This document shows, piece after piece, positions 28,124 to 38,007 of a stretch of 64,000 bases of DNA. Below the pieces are notes generated by a model. It was not told where the DNA came from, did not search any database, and saw only the letters and a list, made by a program, of their open reading frames with translations. Source of the DNA: Maricaulis parjimensis (lineage in GTDB: Bacteria; Pseudomonadota; Alphaproteobacteria; Caulobacterales; Maricaulaceae). Position numbers and translations under genes: made by a program. The stretch covers positions 670,072-734,071 of the forward strand of contig NZ_JADOTT010000001.1 of NCBI RefSeq assembly GCF_016817355.1. Reading direction: 5' to 3'. How positions within the stretch are numbered: the stretch's first letter is position 1; each line of letters begins with the position of its first letter.

Positions 28124-31084
28124 ATGTCTACGAAACTACGCTCGCGCGTGCTCATGCTTGGCGCGTCGATCCTGGCCCTGTCCGCCGGGACAAGCGCGAC
28201 TTTCGCGCAGGACGGCACAGACGACAGCGATGTCGATGTGATCACCGTCAGCGGTATCCGCCAGAGTCTGGCCGCATCCATGGACATCAAGCGTGATGGC
28301 CAGGGTGTGGTGGATGCCATTTCCGCCGTTGATATCGGCAATTTCCCGGATACGAACCTCGCGGAATCGCTCCAGCGCATCACCGGTGTCTCGATCGAGC
28401 GCAATAATGGTGAGGGCGCAACGGTCACGGTTCGCGGCTTTGGTCCGGAATTCAACCTGGTCACGCTCAACGGGCGGCAAATGCCGACCTCTTCGCTCGG
28501 CGATGGCGCCAGCCCGCCTTCCTCCCGCTCTTTCGATTTCGGCAATCTCGCCTCTGAAGGCATTGCGGGTGTCGAGGTGTACAAAACCTCCCGTGCCTCC
28601 GTGCCGACGGGCGGGATCGGCTCGGTTATCAATATCCGCACGACGCGCCCGCTTGAGGCGCCCGGCATGCGTTTCGTTGTCGGCGCCAAGGGCGTGATCG
28701 ACTCGACCGAGCTTTACAGCGACAGCATCTCGCCGGAACTGTCCGGTATCTACTCCAACACGTTTGCCGATGACCGCGTGGGCATCGCCCTGTCGGGCAG
28801 TTATCAGGACCGTCAGTTCGGTCATGCCCAGGCCAATGTCGGTTGGCGTGATGGCTATCTGGGTTCGGAGAATAATTGGGGCTCGCTCGCCCAACCGGGT
28901 GATCCGCGCTATGCCAACATCACGAACCGTCCGGGTGACACGGATGTCTATGCCGTGCCCCAGAACGCTGAATACGCCCTGTCGGAAATCCAGCGGGAGC
29001 GTATCAATGGTCAGCTGACCCTGCAGTTCCGCCCGGTCGACACTGTCACCGCGACGATGGACTACACCTATTCGCGCAATGAATCCTCGGTGCGGACCGG
29101 CATGGTGGGCATCTGGTTCAACCATGGTGACACGTCCAGTGCCTGGACGGATGGACCGGTCGCCGGGCCGCTCTTCTATTCGGAAGACTTCGGTACTGCC
29201 TATTCCGACCTGTCCTATTCCGGAGCCCTGACCGAGAATGCCTCGATCAATCGCAGCCTGGGCTTCAATGTTGTCTGGGATGTGTCGGACCGCTTGTCCC
29301 TGGAGCTCGACTATCACGACTCCTCAGCGGAATCGAAGCCGACCAATCCTTACGGCACCAACATGTCTGTGGGCACGGCGGTTTTTGGTGTGGCCATGCA
29401 GGGGCTCGACTTCACCGAAGAGCTTCCGGTTCTCTACTATGATGCCGCACCCGGCATGGATCCCGCCGACGCATCGAACATTTTCGCCACGGGCAATGCC
29501 TTCCGGAATGCCTATCAGCGCAGCGATATCGAGCAGTTCCAGCTGCGCGGCAGCTATCAGCCGGATATCGACTTTGTCGAAAGTCTCGACTTCGGTGTGA
29601 GTGCGACCGAGAACCAGGTCCGCTCGGCCTATGGCTTCCTTCAGAATGACTGGTGGGGCGGTATTGGCCCGGCTTCCGACATTCCGGATGACATCTTTGT
29701 CCAGCGCTCCCTGCCGCAGCACTTTGACACGCTGTCGGGCAGTTCCAACCCCAACATGATCCAGAACTTCTACACCTTCGACTTCGAGCGCATGGTGGGT
29801 CTGATTGACGGGTTGTACGGCGCCTGTGGTGGTGCGGGCGATTGCCTGGCCGATTACACGACGGACCGCCGGATCAATGAGGAAAGCCTCGCGGCCTACA
29901 TCCAGGCCGACATGGCCTTTGATGTCTTCCAGCGTCCGGCCCAGCTTGTGATGGGTCTGCGCTATGAAGAGACCAGCATCGACTCTTCTGCCCTCGTGCC
30001 GATCCCGATTGGCACACAATGGGTGTCGGACAATGAGTATGGCCTGATCTTTGACGGATCCCAGGACTTCACGACCCTGACCGGTGAGTATGATCATCTT
30101 CTGCCGGCCGTCGACTTCCGGGTCGATGTCCGAGACGATGTTGTCCTGCGGGCCTCCTACAGCCAGTCCATCACGCGTCCGTCCTATAATCTCATGCAGG
30201 GCGGCCAGACGGTGGATCAGCTCTTCCGTGTCGGTGGTGGTACCGGCAGCCAGGGTGACCCGGGTCTCCTGCCGTTCGAATCCGAGAATTTCGATCTCTC
30301 GGCCGAATGGTATTATGCGGACGACAGCTATTTCTCGATTGGCTATTTCCGCAAGAACGTCGAGAACTTCATCAGCTCCGATGTGGTCGATGTGACCGCC
30401 TTCAGCCTGCCTCACCCAGGTCAGGGTGATCGGGTCGCCGCCGCGATCGCTGCGCTGGGGCCGAACGCGTCCAGCACGGATATCCGCCAGTGGATCTTCG
30501 ACAATGCGGACCCGTCCACATTCATGGTCACCGGCACCAACAGCCTCGGCTACACAACCGGCAGCATTTACGGTGTCGATGGGGCCGATCCCTTCGTGAA
30601 TTTTGAAGTCACCGTTCCGGTGAACAGCGACGACACTGCCGAGCTGTATGGCTGGGAGATTGCACTTCAACACACGTTCGGGGATAGCGGTTTTGGCGTG
30701 ATCGCCAACTACACGATCGTCGATGGCGATGTGGAGTATGACAACGCTCTGCCCTACAATGTCACACAGTTCACCCTGACGGGGCTGAGTGACAGTGCCA
30801 ACCTGATCGGCTTCTACGACAAGGACGGTATCCAGGCCCGGATCGCCTATAACTGGCGTGATGAATACCTGGCCGGTAACGGGCCCAACCCGTTCTACCG
30901 CGAGGCCTATGGCCAGATCGACATGAATGCGAGCTATGAGGTTCGCGACGGTCTGACCCTCTTCGTGGAAGGCATCAATGTGACCGATGAATCCACGCGC
31001 GGTCATCGCCGCCATCCGAACACCGCCTTCTTCGCGGCCCAGGGTGGTGCACGCTACATGTTCGGTGCGCGTTTCACCTACTAG
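28124..31084 (+). CDS. TonB-dependent receptor, carbohydrate type
   Basis: A large (986-residue) outer-membrane active transporter. The signal peptide MSTKLRSRVLMLGASILALSAGTSATFAQ is followed by a TonB-box-like VDVITVSG, then the plug (VDIGNFPDTNLAESLQRITGVSIERNNGEGATVTVRGFGPEFNLVTLNGRQMPTS) and a long 22-strand barrel ending GGARYMFGARFTY. Its size and the NFPDTNLAESLQRI plug match receptors used by Caulobacter relatives for oligosaccharides. The ATG at 28124 with AGGGGAGA is preferred over one at 28106. Position after lacI and before GH16/GH3 genes suggests uptake of laminarin or mixed-linkage glucan fragments into the periplasm. Energy would come through ExoB/ExbB-TonB encoded elsewhere. 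Confidence 0.93.
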   Translation: MSTKLRSRVLMLGASILALSAGTSATFAQDGTDDSDVDVITVSGIRQSLAASMDIKRDGQGVVDAISAVDIGNFPDTNLAESLQRITGVSIERNNGEGATVTVRGFGPEFNLVTLNGRQMPTSSLGDGASPPSSRSFDFGNLASEGIAGVEVYKTSRASVPTGGIGSVINIRTTRPLEAPGMRFVVGAKGVIDSTELYSDSISPELSGIYSNTFADDRVGIALSGSYQDRQFGHAQANVGWRDGYLGSENNWGSLAQPGDPRYANITNRPGDTDVYAVPQNAEYALSEIQRERINGQLTLQFRPVDTVTATMDYTYSRNESSVRTGMVGIWFNHGDTSSAWTDGPVAGPLFYSEDFGTAYSDLSYSGALTENASINRSLGFNVVWDVSDRLSLELDYHDSSAESKPTNPYGTNMSVGTAVFGVAMQGLDFTEELPVLYYDAAPGMDPADASNIFATGNAFRNAYQRSDIEQFQLRGSYQPDIDFVESLDFGVSATENQVRSAYGFLQNDWWGGIGPASDIPDDIFVQRSLPQHFDTLSGSSNPNMIQNFYTFDFERMVGLIDGLYGACGGAGDCLADYTTDRRINEESLAAYIQADMAFDVFQRPAQLVMGLRYEETSIDSSALVPIPIGTQWVSDNEYGLIFDGSQDFTTLTGEYDHLLPAVDFRVDVRDDVVLRASYSQSITRPSYNLMQGGQTVDQLFRVGGGTGSQGDPGLLPFESENFDLSAEWYYADDSYFSIGYFRKNVENFISSDVVDVTAFSLPHPGQGDRVAAAIAALGPNASSTDIRQWIFDNADPSTFMVTGTNSLGYTTGSIYGVDGADPFVNFEVTVPVNSDDTAELYGWEIALQHTFGDSGFGVIANYTIVDGDVEYDNALPYNVTQFTLTGLSDSANLIGFYDKDGIQARIAYNWRDEYLAGNGPNPFYREAYGQIDMNASYEVRDGLTLFVEGINVTDESTRGHRRHPNTAFFAAQGGARYMFGARFTY

Positions 31085-31232
31085 CACCGAAATCCGTGTC
31101 GTCTCCGGTGGTCCGGGGGTTTTGAGAAATCCCCGGACCATCTTCCGGACGACACAACCCGGTCTGTCTGCCCTGCCAATCTGCCCAATCCGACTGGTTC
31201 GGTGTGAAAAGACAGCCACAGGAGTTTGCAAG

Positions 31233-31949
31233 ATGAGCCGGCACAGCCCCCTTTCCAGCGACAGCCACAAGACTTTGCGCGTCAGCCGCGCCCGCAGGGC
31301 CGAGCTCGGAGATGCCGAAATGTGTTGCTTGGCAGTCCCGGCGGAGTTCCGGGATGCGCAGGCTCACTACCCCATCGTGTTCCAGAAAGATCCGTCGAGG
31401 GACGGCATGAATGCCGTTGCCCTGTTCGGATTCACCCGGGGCGAGAACCTGTTTCTCAATGCCCGGGGTTGGGATGCGCGCTATGTCCCGCTGGCGATGG
31501 AGACCAAGCCCTTCCTCGTCGGGTTGGACCGTGAGGGCGGGGATTCCGCGCACGTTCACATCGACCTGGATCACCCCCGAGTGGATGCCGCGCAGGGAGA
31601 GCGCGTCTTTGATGATCAGGGTCAGCCAACGCCCTTCCTTCAGGCGATGACCGGCAAGCTGGGCCGTCTCCATGAAGGCTATCAGGCCAGCCGGGGCTTC
31701 TTTGAGGCCCTCGAGCGCCATGAACTGCTCGAGCCTTTTTCGCTGGAGATCACGCTGGAGGACGGCAGCCATAACCAGCTCGTCGGTTTCCAGACGATTG
31801 GCGAGGCGCGGCTGCAAGCCCTGGACGCCGCGGTCGTGGCCGAACTCCATGCGGCAGGACACCTGATGCCGATCTTCATGGTTGTGGCATCGCTGTCGAA
31901 TTTCGCGGACCTCGTCCGCCGCAAGAATGAGAGCCTGGTCCATGCTTGA
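31233..31949 (+). CDS. SapC-family protein
   Basis: A 238-residue protein of the SapC family, named for a Campylobacter S-layer secretion cluster. The family signatures are HYPIVFQKD, NAVALFGFTRGENLFLN, WDARYVPLAMETKPFLVGLD and LVGFQTIGEARLQALDA. No signal peptide or membrane helix is seen. In Caulobacter-type genomes SapC-like genes accompany TonB receptors with a cupin-like and a halogenase-like gene, as here; the biochemical role is unknown. The ATG at 31233 follows CAGGAG, and longer readings back to 30987 would overlap the receptor gene. The end overlaps the next gene by eight bases. Confidence 0.88.
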   Translation: MSRHSPLSSDSHKTLRVSRARRAELGDAEMCCLAVPAEFRDAQAHYPIVFQKDPSRDGMNAVALFGFTRGENLFLNARGWDARYVPLAMETKPFLVGLDREGGDSAHVHIDLDHPRVDAAQGERVFDDQGQPTPFLQAMTGKLGRLHEGYQASRGFFEALERHELLEPFSLEITLEDGSHNQLVGFQTIGEARLQALDAAVVAELHAAGHLMPIFMVVASLSNFADLVRRKNESLVHA

Positions 31950-32970
31950 TCAGGCGGCTGGCATCTTTGCTGACATGGAGCCCATCGTTTTGCGCGATGC
32001 CGGCGATCTGTCAGCGCTGGAGGCCGGCCTGGCCACGCGCGAACCCTTCGTGGTGCGCGGGCTGGCTGAACACTGGCCGCTGACCCAAGCCGCCAAGACG
32101 TCTTCCGCCGCCGCCCGGTCCTTCCTCTCGGAGCGGCAAATACAACGTCCCTTCGTTGTAACACTTGGGCCGGCCGAAATGGCCGGCCACATTTTCTACG
32201 ACGAGAACATGGTGATGAATATCACCACGGAACGTATGCCCCTGGATGCCTGTCTCGACCGGATGGCCGAAGCCGAGGCGCAGTCGCCTTCGCCCACTGT
32301 CTATCTGGGCTCCATCGACATGCACACGCATTTCCAAGGACTGGCGGAAGAGCACAGTCTGGATCTGGGCCCGCGCAATCCGCTTGCCAGCATCTGGATC
32401 GGCACGCGGACGCGTGTCAGCGCGCACAATGATTTCCCGGACAATATCGCCTGTGTGGTTGGTGGCCGTCGCCGCTTTGTCCTCTTCCCGCCGGACCAGT
32501 TCCGCAATCTCTATCTCGGTCCGATCGACAATACGCCGGCTGGCCGTCCGGTCAGCCTGGTCGATTTCCACAATCCGGACTTTGAGCGGTTTCCGCGGTT
32601 TCGGGATGCGCTGCAAACTGCCCGGATCGCCGAGCTGGAGCCGGGGGATGCAATCTTCATCCCCTCCATGTGGTGGCACCATGTCGAGGCGCTGGATGCC
32701 TTCAACATCCTGGTGAATTTCTGGTGGCGCGACACACCCGCCCATCTGGGGCTTCCCCAGGACGCACTCAATCACGCCATAATGTCGATTCGGGACCTGC
32801 CGGCCGAGGATCGTGCGCTGTGGCGGGAGATGTTCGACCATTATGTCTTCGATGCGGATGACAGTGTCACGGCCCATATCCCGGAGCGTGGCCGCGGCAT
32901 TCTCGGACCGATGACGCAGGAAATGGCGAGCCGGATCCGCACCTATATCCTGAGGATTTTCAGCCAATGA
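31942..32970 (+). CDS. Cupin-like/JmjC-type putative oxygenase
   Basis: A 342-residue member of the Cupin_8/JmjC fold, a family that includes Fe(II)/2-oxoglutarate hydroxylases. The metal-site pattern is visible: HxD in SAHNDFPDN and a distal His in SMWWHHVE, within the jelly roll (ASIWIGTRTRVSAHND, GRRRFVLFPPDQFRNLYLGP, ELEPGDAIFIPSMWWHHVE). The start overlaps the SapC stop (ATGCTTGA) and the stop overlaps the halogenase start (ATGA), so the three are translationally coupled. A target protein or small molecule cannot be named. It probably acts with its two neighbours on a common, unknown substrate linked to the receptor. Confidence 0.85.
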   Translation: MLDQAAGIFADMEPIVLRDAGDLSALEAGLATREPFVVRGLAEHWPLTQAAKTSSAAARSFLSERQIQRPFVVTLGPAEMAGHIFYDENMVMNITTERMPLDACLDRMAEAEAQSPSPTVYLGSIDMHTHFQGLAEEHSLDLGPRNPLASIWIGTRTRVSAHNDFPDNIACVVGGRRRFVLFPPDQFRNLYLGPIDNTPAGRPVSLVDFHNPDFERFPRFRDALQTARIAELEPGDAIFIPSMWWHHVEALDAFNILVNFWWRDTPAHLGLPQDALNHAIMSIRDLPAEDRALWREMFDHYVFDADDSVTAHIPERGRGILGPMTQEMASRIRTYILRIFSQ

Positions 32971-34469
32971 CCCAAGCGAGCCAGAGCGCTGTACGGCGCG
33001 TTGTCATTGCCGGGGGTGGAACGGCGGGCTGGATGACGGCCGCCGCGATCGCCAAGACGATGGGGCCGACCGTCGACCTGACCCTGGTGGAGTCCGAGAT
33101 GATCGGGACGGTTGGTGTGGGCGAAGCCACCATCCCGCCATTGCGGACTTTCAATCGCCTGCTGGACATTCCTGAAGACGAATTCATGCGGGAGACCAAG
33201 GCCACTTTCAAACTGGGCATCCAGTTCGAGGGCTGGACGGATGGTGCGGACAGCTACATCCACTCCTTCGGCACGACGGGGCGTGACCACTGGACCAGCG
33301 GTTTCCAGCATTTCTGGAAGCGGGGACAGATGGAAGGCCTGGCCGGCCCGTTGAGCGATTACTGCCTGGAATACAAGGCAGCGCTGGAGGGCAAGTTCGC
33401 CCGTCTCCCCAATGACGGGATGAATTACGCCTATCACCTGGATTCCTCGCTCTACGCCAAATATCTGCGGGCCTTTGCCGAGCGGCATGGCGCAGTCCGG
33501 GTCGAAGGGAAAATCCGGGAGGTCGTGCTGGATCCGCAAAGCGGCGACATCACGTCTCTGGCTCTGGACAATGGGCAAAGTCTCGAAGGCGACCTCTTTA
33601 TCGATTGCACGGGATTCCGGGCTCTCCTGATCGAGGGGGCTTTGCATGCCGGCTATGATGACTGGACCCATCTCCTGCCCTGCGACCGGGCCATCGCCGT
33701 CCAGACACAATCGGTAAGACCCGCCGCTCCCTATACGCGATCCATCGCGCATGATTCCGGCTGGCAATGGCGGATCCCGCTGCAGCACCGGATGGGCAAT
33801 GGCATCGTCTATTGCAGCCAACATCTGTCGGATGACGAAGCGCGGGAGCGCCTCCTGTCGACGGTGGAAGGCAAAACCCTGACCGAGCCCAACCAGCTGC
33901 GCTTCCGCACGGGCATGCGGCGTGAGCACTGGAAACGCAATTGTATCGCCGTCGGTCTGGCCAGCGGTTTCATGGAGCCGTTGGAGTCCACCAGCATCCA
34001 CCTGATCCAGCGCTCCATCCTGCGTCTCTTGCGGATGTTCCCGGTTGCCGGTGTGATGGAATGCGACCGCCAGGCCTTCAACGAGCAGACGGTCGAGGAC
34101 TTCATCACGATCCGCGACTTCCTTGTCCTGCACTACAATGTCACGGAACGCACCGACAGCGCCTTCTGGCGGCAATGCCAGCGTCTGCCCATTCCGGACA
34201 GTCTCGCCCATCGGATCGAGCTGTTTTCGCGGACCGGACGGATCCATTGCGCAGGTGACGAATTATTCCGGGAAAATTCCTGGCTCCAGGTCATGCTCGG
34301 CCAGGGATTGCTGCCGGAATTCTACCATCCGATCGTCGACAAAATGCCGCGCGACGAGCTGCAGCGTTTCCTGGACCAGATCCGCCAATCCGTCAGCCAG
34401 ACCGTCGCCGGACTGCCCCTGCACGAGGATTATGTCAGCCAATATTGCGGTGCCGGGGAGACAGTCTGA
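32967..34469 (+). CDS. Flavin-dependent tryptophan halogenase-like protein
   Basis: A 500-residue member of the tryptophan halogenase family, FADH2-dependent enzymes that make HOCl and halogenate through a lysine. The FAD-binding GGGTAGWMTA is near the N-terminus. GTVGVGEATIPPL, the Lys-containing ETKATFKLGIQFEGW region and the diagnostic WxWxIP motif (GWQWRIPLQHR) are all present. The C-terminal segment GLASGFMEPLESTSIHLIQ is also typical. In the Caulobacter group such genes are clustered with TonB receptors and SapC, far from natural-product operons. Halogenation of tryptophan is therefore not assured. It could be a flavin monooxygenase with another role in nutrient uptake. Confidence 0.88.
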   Translation: MTQASQSAVRRVVIAGGGTAGWMTAAAIAKTMGPTVDLTLVESEMIGTVGVGEATIPPLRTFNRLLDIPEDEFMRETKATFKLGIQFEGWTDGADSYIHSFGTTGRDHWTSGFQHFWKRGQMEGLAGPLSDYCLEYKAALEGKFARLPNDGMNYAYHLDSSLYAKYLRAFAERHGAVRVEGKIREVVLDPQSGDITSLALDNGQSLEGDLFIDCTGFRALLIEGALHAGYDDWTHLLPCDRAIAVQTQSVRPAAPYTRSIAHDSGWQWRIPLQHRMGNGIVYCSQHLSDDEARERLLSTVEGKTLTEPNQLRFRTGMRREHWKRNCIAVGLASGFMEPLESTSIHLIQRSILRLLRMFPVAGVMECDRQAFNEQTVEDFITIRDFLVLHYNVTERTDSAFWRQCQRLPIPDSLAHRIELFSRTGRIHCAGDELFRENSWLQVMLGQGLLPEFYHPIVDKMPRDELQRFLDQIRQSVSQTVAGLPLHEDYVSQYCGAGETV

Positions 34470-34471
34470 CG

Positions 34472-35425
34472 ATGATCTCCTTCGCTGCCATTCTGGCCGG
34501 AGCCGTACAGGCTTCGCAGGGCGAACTTGGCCCGGAGTCCGGCTGGGAACTGGTCTGGCAGGACGAGTTCGAGGGCGAAAGCATCGACCCTGCGCGCTGG
34601 GGATATGACGTGGATTGCTGGGGTGGCGGCAATGCGGAACGCCAGTGCTACACGCCCTGGCCGGAGAATTCCGCGGTCCGGAACGGTCATCTAGAGATCA
34701 CGGCGCGGCGGGAAATGGTCGAAGGGCCGGATCGTCCGGCGGACCAGCTGGCACCGGGTGAGGCGCCGGACATTGTCCGCCGCGACTACACCTCTGCCCG
34801 CCTCGTGACACGCGGCCGCGCCGCCTGGCGTTATGGCCGGATCGCCGTGCGCGCCGAACTGCCGCGCGGGCAGGGTGTCTGGCCGGCGATCTGGATGCTG
34901 CCGGAGGACAATGTCTATGGCGGCTGGGCCCTGTCCGGTGAAATCGACATCATGGAAGCCGTCAATCTGGGTACGCCCTGCGAGGCGTGCGAAAGCGGTG
35001 TCGAGGATCGGGTCCTGGGCACGCTGCACTATGGCGGGGCCTGGCCGGAGAATGTCCATTCGGGAAGCGCGGTCTCGGTGCCTGACGCGGCCCGCGGATT
35101 TCACGTCTACGAGATTGAATGGTCGCCGGCGGGGATCACCTGGCTGGTGGATGGTGAGGCCTATGCCCGCCAGACGCCGGCTGACTGGCATACGGACGCG
35201 CAGGTGGGCAGTGCCACGCCGGCCGCTCCCTTCGACCAGGCCTTTCATCTCGTTTTCAACATCGCCATCGGCGGTCACCTGGCCGAGGACAATAATCTCG
35301 GCGGCGTCTCCATTGACGGTTTTCCCAAGGTGATGCGGGTGGATTGGGTGCGGGTCTATGCCTGCCCCGACGGATTTACAGCAGAGGGAGCCTGCCCCGC
35401 GGCCGACTCCCGTGACAGTCAGTGA
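34472..35425 (+). CDS. GH16 endo-beta-1,3-glucanase (laminarinase-like)
   Basis: A 317-residue glycoside hydrolase family 16 enzyme that would cut beta-1,3 (or mixed) glucans endo-wise with retention. The signal peptide is short (MISFAAILAGAVQAS). The beta-jelly-roll includes WELVWQDEFEGESIDPARW, YTSARLVTRGRAAWRYGRIAVRAELPRGQGVWPAIWMLP, and the catalytic motif GEIDIMEA with Glu157, Asp159 and Glu162. HYGGAWPENVHSG and FHVYEIEWSPAGITWLVDG follow. It ends in a Cys-containing tail. The ATG at 34472 has GGGGAG upstream and lies two bases after the halogenase stop. With the GH3 enzyme after it, this suggests laminarin digestion in periplasm or at the surface. Confidence 0.92.
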   Translation: MISFAAILAGAVQASQGELGPESGWELVWQDEFEGESIDPARWGYDVDCWGGGNAERQCYTPWPENSAVRNGHLEITARREMVEGPDRPADQLAPGEAPDIVRRDYTSARLVTRGRAAWRYGRIAVRAELPRGQGVWPAIWMLPEDNVYGGWALSGEIDIMEAVNLGTPCEACESGVEDRVLGTLHYGGAWPENVHSGSAVSVPDAARGFHVYEIEWSPAGITWLVDGEAYARQTPADWHTDAQVGSATPAAPFDQAFHLVFNIAIGGHLAEDNNLGGVSIDGFPKVMRVDWVRVYACPDGFTAEGACPAADSRDSQ

Positions 35426-35439
35426 GGGCAGACCGGACC

Positions 35440-37986
35440 ATGAAGATCTTGCACGCTTTTTCCCTTGTCGGCCTGGTGTCGGTTCTGGTGTCCGCTTGTG
35501 GAACCGAGACAGACAATGCTTCTGCGCCGGTTACGCCGGATGCGGGCGAAACGGTTTCAGCGGTCAATCCGGAAGTCTGGCCGGCCATCACATCGCCCTT
35601 CGCCGAAGACGCAGATCTGGAGGCGCGGGTAGCGGATCTGCTGTCGCGCATGACGCTGGAGGAGAAGGTCGGCCAGGTCATCCAGGCGGATATTGCCTCG
35701 GTAACGCCGGAAGAGGTGCGGGAATACAATCTGGGCTCGGTCCTCAATGGCGGCAATTCCGCTCCGGGCAATGACAATTACGGACCGCCCTCCGGCTGGG
35801 TCGAACTGGCTGATGCCTTCTGGGAGGCCTCGACGGACAGGTCGGATGGTGGTGTCGGTATCCCCGTCATGTGGGGCACGGACGCGGTCCACGGCCACAA
35901 TAATATCGGCACGGCGACCATTTTTCCGCACAATATCGGCCTGGGTGCCGCCAATAATCCCGACCTGATCCGGCAGATTGGCGAGGTCACGGCACGGGAG
36001 ATCCGCGTCACCGGTCAGGAATGGACATTCGCGCCGACCCTGGCCGTGGTCCGTGATGACCGCTGGGGCCGGACCTATGAGAGCTATTCGGAAGACCCGG
36101 CCATCGTGGCCGCCTATGCGACGGCGATGATGGAAGGCCTGCAGGGCGAGGTCGGGGATGCGGACTTTCTTCAGGGATCACATGTTCTGGCGACCGCGAA
36201 GCATTTCATCGGGGATGGCGGTACGCATCGTGGCGTTGACCAAGGTGATAACCGTTCCAGCGAAGAAGATCTGGCGCGCATCCATGGTGGTGGATATCCG
36301 CCGGCAATCGAGGCCGGTGCCCTCTCCGTGATGGCCAGCTTCAATTCCTGGCACGGAGAGAAGCTGCACGGTCATGAGGGCCTGCTGACGGATGTCCTGG
36401 TGGATCGCCTGGGCTTCACGGGTTTCGTCGTGGGTGACTGGAATGGTCATGGCCAGATTGAGGGTTGTACCGCGACCTCTTGTGCCCAGGCCTTCAATGC
36501 TGGTGTCGACATGTATATGGCGCCGGACAGCTGGCGTGACCTCTATGCTTCGCTTTTGGAACAGGTTCAGACCGGTGAGGTCTCCATGGAGCGCCTGGAT
36601 GAGGCGGTCTCCCGGATTTTGCGGGTGAAAATCCGCATGGGCCTGCTGGACGAGGTCCGTCCGTCCGAGCGCCCGCTGACCGGCCAATTTGATCTGCTGG
36701 GCTCGCCGGAGCACCGGGCCGTGGCCCGTCAGGCCGTCCGGGAATCCCTGGTCCTGCTGCAGAACCGCAATGCCGTCCTGCCAATCGCCTCCAGCGCCCG
36801 TGTGCTCGTGGCTGGCGAGGCCGCTGACAGTATCGGCCAGCAATCCGGTGGCTGGACGATCAACTGGCAGGGCGAAGGCAATGAGAATTCCGATTTTGGC
36901 GACGGATCCAGCATTCTCGACGGTATCCGAGACGCTGTGGAAGCCGGCGGGGGTGAGGTGGTTTACCAGCCGGATGGAGCCGTGGACGGCGCGTTCGATG
37001 TGGCGGTCATTGTGTTTGGCGAGGCGCCCTATGCGGAATTCCAGGGTGATGTCCCGCATCTCGATTTTGCCGATGAAACCGGCCTGGACCTGCTGCGCAG
37101 TCTGTCGGCGCGTGGCATTCCGACTGTCGCAGTCTTTCTTTCCGGTCGCCCGATGTGGATGAATCCGGAACTCAACGCGGCGGATGCCTTCGTGGCGGCC
37201 TGGCTGCCCGGTTCCGAAGGCAGCGGTGTGGCCGATGTCCTTGTCGGTGATCAGTCGGGTGAGCCCCGCCATGACTTCACCGGCCGCTTGTCCTTTTCCT
37301 GGCCGGCGCGTCCGGACCAGTCGCCGCTCAATATCGGCGATGCGGACTACCAGCCGCTTTTCGCCATGGGATATGGCGGCAGCTACGCCAATCCGCCGGC
37401 TGATCTGGCAATGTTGGACGAGAGCCTGGCTGTGGGTGTCTCCATGTCGGGCGGCAGCACTTTGATCAATTCCGGCCGGGCGGCCACGGGCTATGCGCTG
37501 GTGTTGACCACGCCAGGTGCGGGCCCGGTGGATGTGTCGGGCCCGCGCACGCAGACCCGTGACGGGGTGCTGGCGGCCATCGCTGAGGACCGGTTCGCCC
37601 AGGAAGACACCAAACGTTTCGAGTGGAACGGTGGCGGAGCGGTCCGTCTTGAGCTGGCGAGCGAAGGTGTTCGGGATCTCAGTGCCCCGGGGCTGGCGTT
37701 CAACATCGTCTACGCTGTGCCTGTGGCTCCTGAAGGCGATGTCGCCTTTGTCATGGAGTGCGGTGAGACCTGCGAGGGCCGGCTGGATGTAACGGCGCCC
37801 TTGCGCGTTGCGGAAGGAAAAGGCTGGCGTGAAGCTGCGATCCCGCTCCACTGCTTTGCAGAGGCGGGTGCGGACCTCACCCAGATCACCCTGCCATTCC
37901 TGATCGAGACCGATGGACCGGCCTCGCTCTCCCTGTCGGATGTGCGTATCGTGGATGCGCCGCCTGGCGCCGGTTGCGACTTCTAG
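35440..37986 (+). CDS. GH3 exo-beta-glucosidase lipoprotein (ExoP-like)
   Basis: An 848-residue GH3 enzyme that releases glucose from beta-glucan ends. The N-terminus is a lipoprotein signal with lipobox VSAC (Cys20). The TIM-barrel domain starts MTLEEKVGQVIQADI and contains EWTFAPTLAVVRDDRWGRTYESYSED and KHFIGDGGTHRGVDQGDN. The nucleophile is in FVVGDWNGHG (Asp333). The alpha/beta sandwich includes ESLVLLQNRNAVLPI and GGWTINWQGE. The last about 150 residues resemble the carbohydrate-binding-like C-terminal domain of marine ExoP-type 1,3/1,4-beta-glucanases. It follows GH16 closely and precedes two sugar transporters. The start at 35440 is preferred; a GTG at 35422 would overlap the GH16 stop. 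Confidence 0.92.
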   Translation: MKILHAFSLVGLVSVLVSACGTETDNASAPVTPDAGETVSAVNPEVWPAITSPFAEDADLEARVADLLSRMTLEEKVGQVIQADIASVTPEEVREYNLGSVLNGGNSAPGNDNYGPPSGWVELADAFWEASTDRSDGGVGIPVMWGTDAVHGHNNIGTATIFPHNIGLGAANNPDLIRQIGEVTAREIRVTGQEWTFAPTLAVVRDDRWGRTYESYSEDPAIVAAYATAMMEGLQGEVGDADFLQGSHVLATAKHFIGDGGTHRGVDQGDNRSSEEDLARIHGGGYPPAIEAGALSVMASFNSWHGEKLHGHEGLLTDVLVDRLGFTGFVVGDWNGHGQIEGCTATSCAQAFNAGVDMYMAPDSWRDLYASLLEQVQTGEVSMERLDEAVSRILRVKIRMGLLDEVRPSERPLTGQFDLLGSPEHRAVARQAVRESLVLLQNRNAVLPIASSARVLVAGEAADSIGQQSGGWTINWQGEGNENSDFGDGSSILDGIRDAVEAGGGEVVYQPDGAVDGAFDVAVIVFGEAPYAEFQGDVPHLDFADETGLDLLRSLSARGIPTVAVFLSGRPMWMNPELNAADAFVAAWLPGSEGSGVADVLVGDQSGEPRHDFTGRLSFSWPARPDQSPLNIGDADYQPLFAMGYGGSYANPPADLAMLDESLAVGVSMSGGSTLINSGRAATGYALVLTTPGAGPVDVSGPRTQTRDGVLAAIAEDRFAQEDTKRFEWNGGGAVRLELASEGVRDLSAPGLAFNIVYAVPVAPEGDVAFVMECGETCEGRLDVTAPLRVAEGKGWREAAIPLHCFAEAGADLTQITLPFLIETDGPASLSLSDVRIVDAPPGAGCDF

Positions 37987-38007
37987 CAAGGCAGCGGGGC
38001 GATCGGG

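Noticed and set aside
29324-31270. 648-codon minus-strand frame opposite the TonB receptor gene
   Set aside because: No domain, no ribosome-binding site, overlaps a well-supported receptor entirely.
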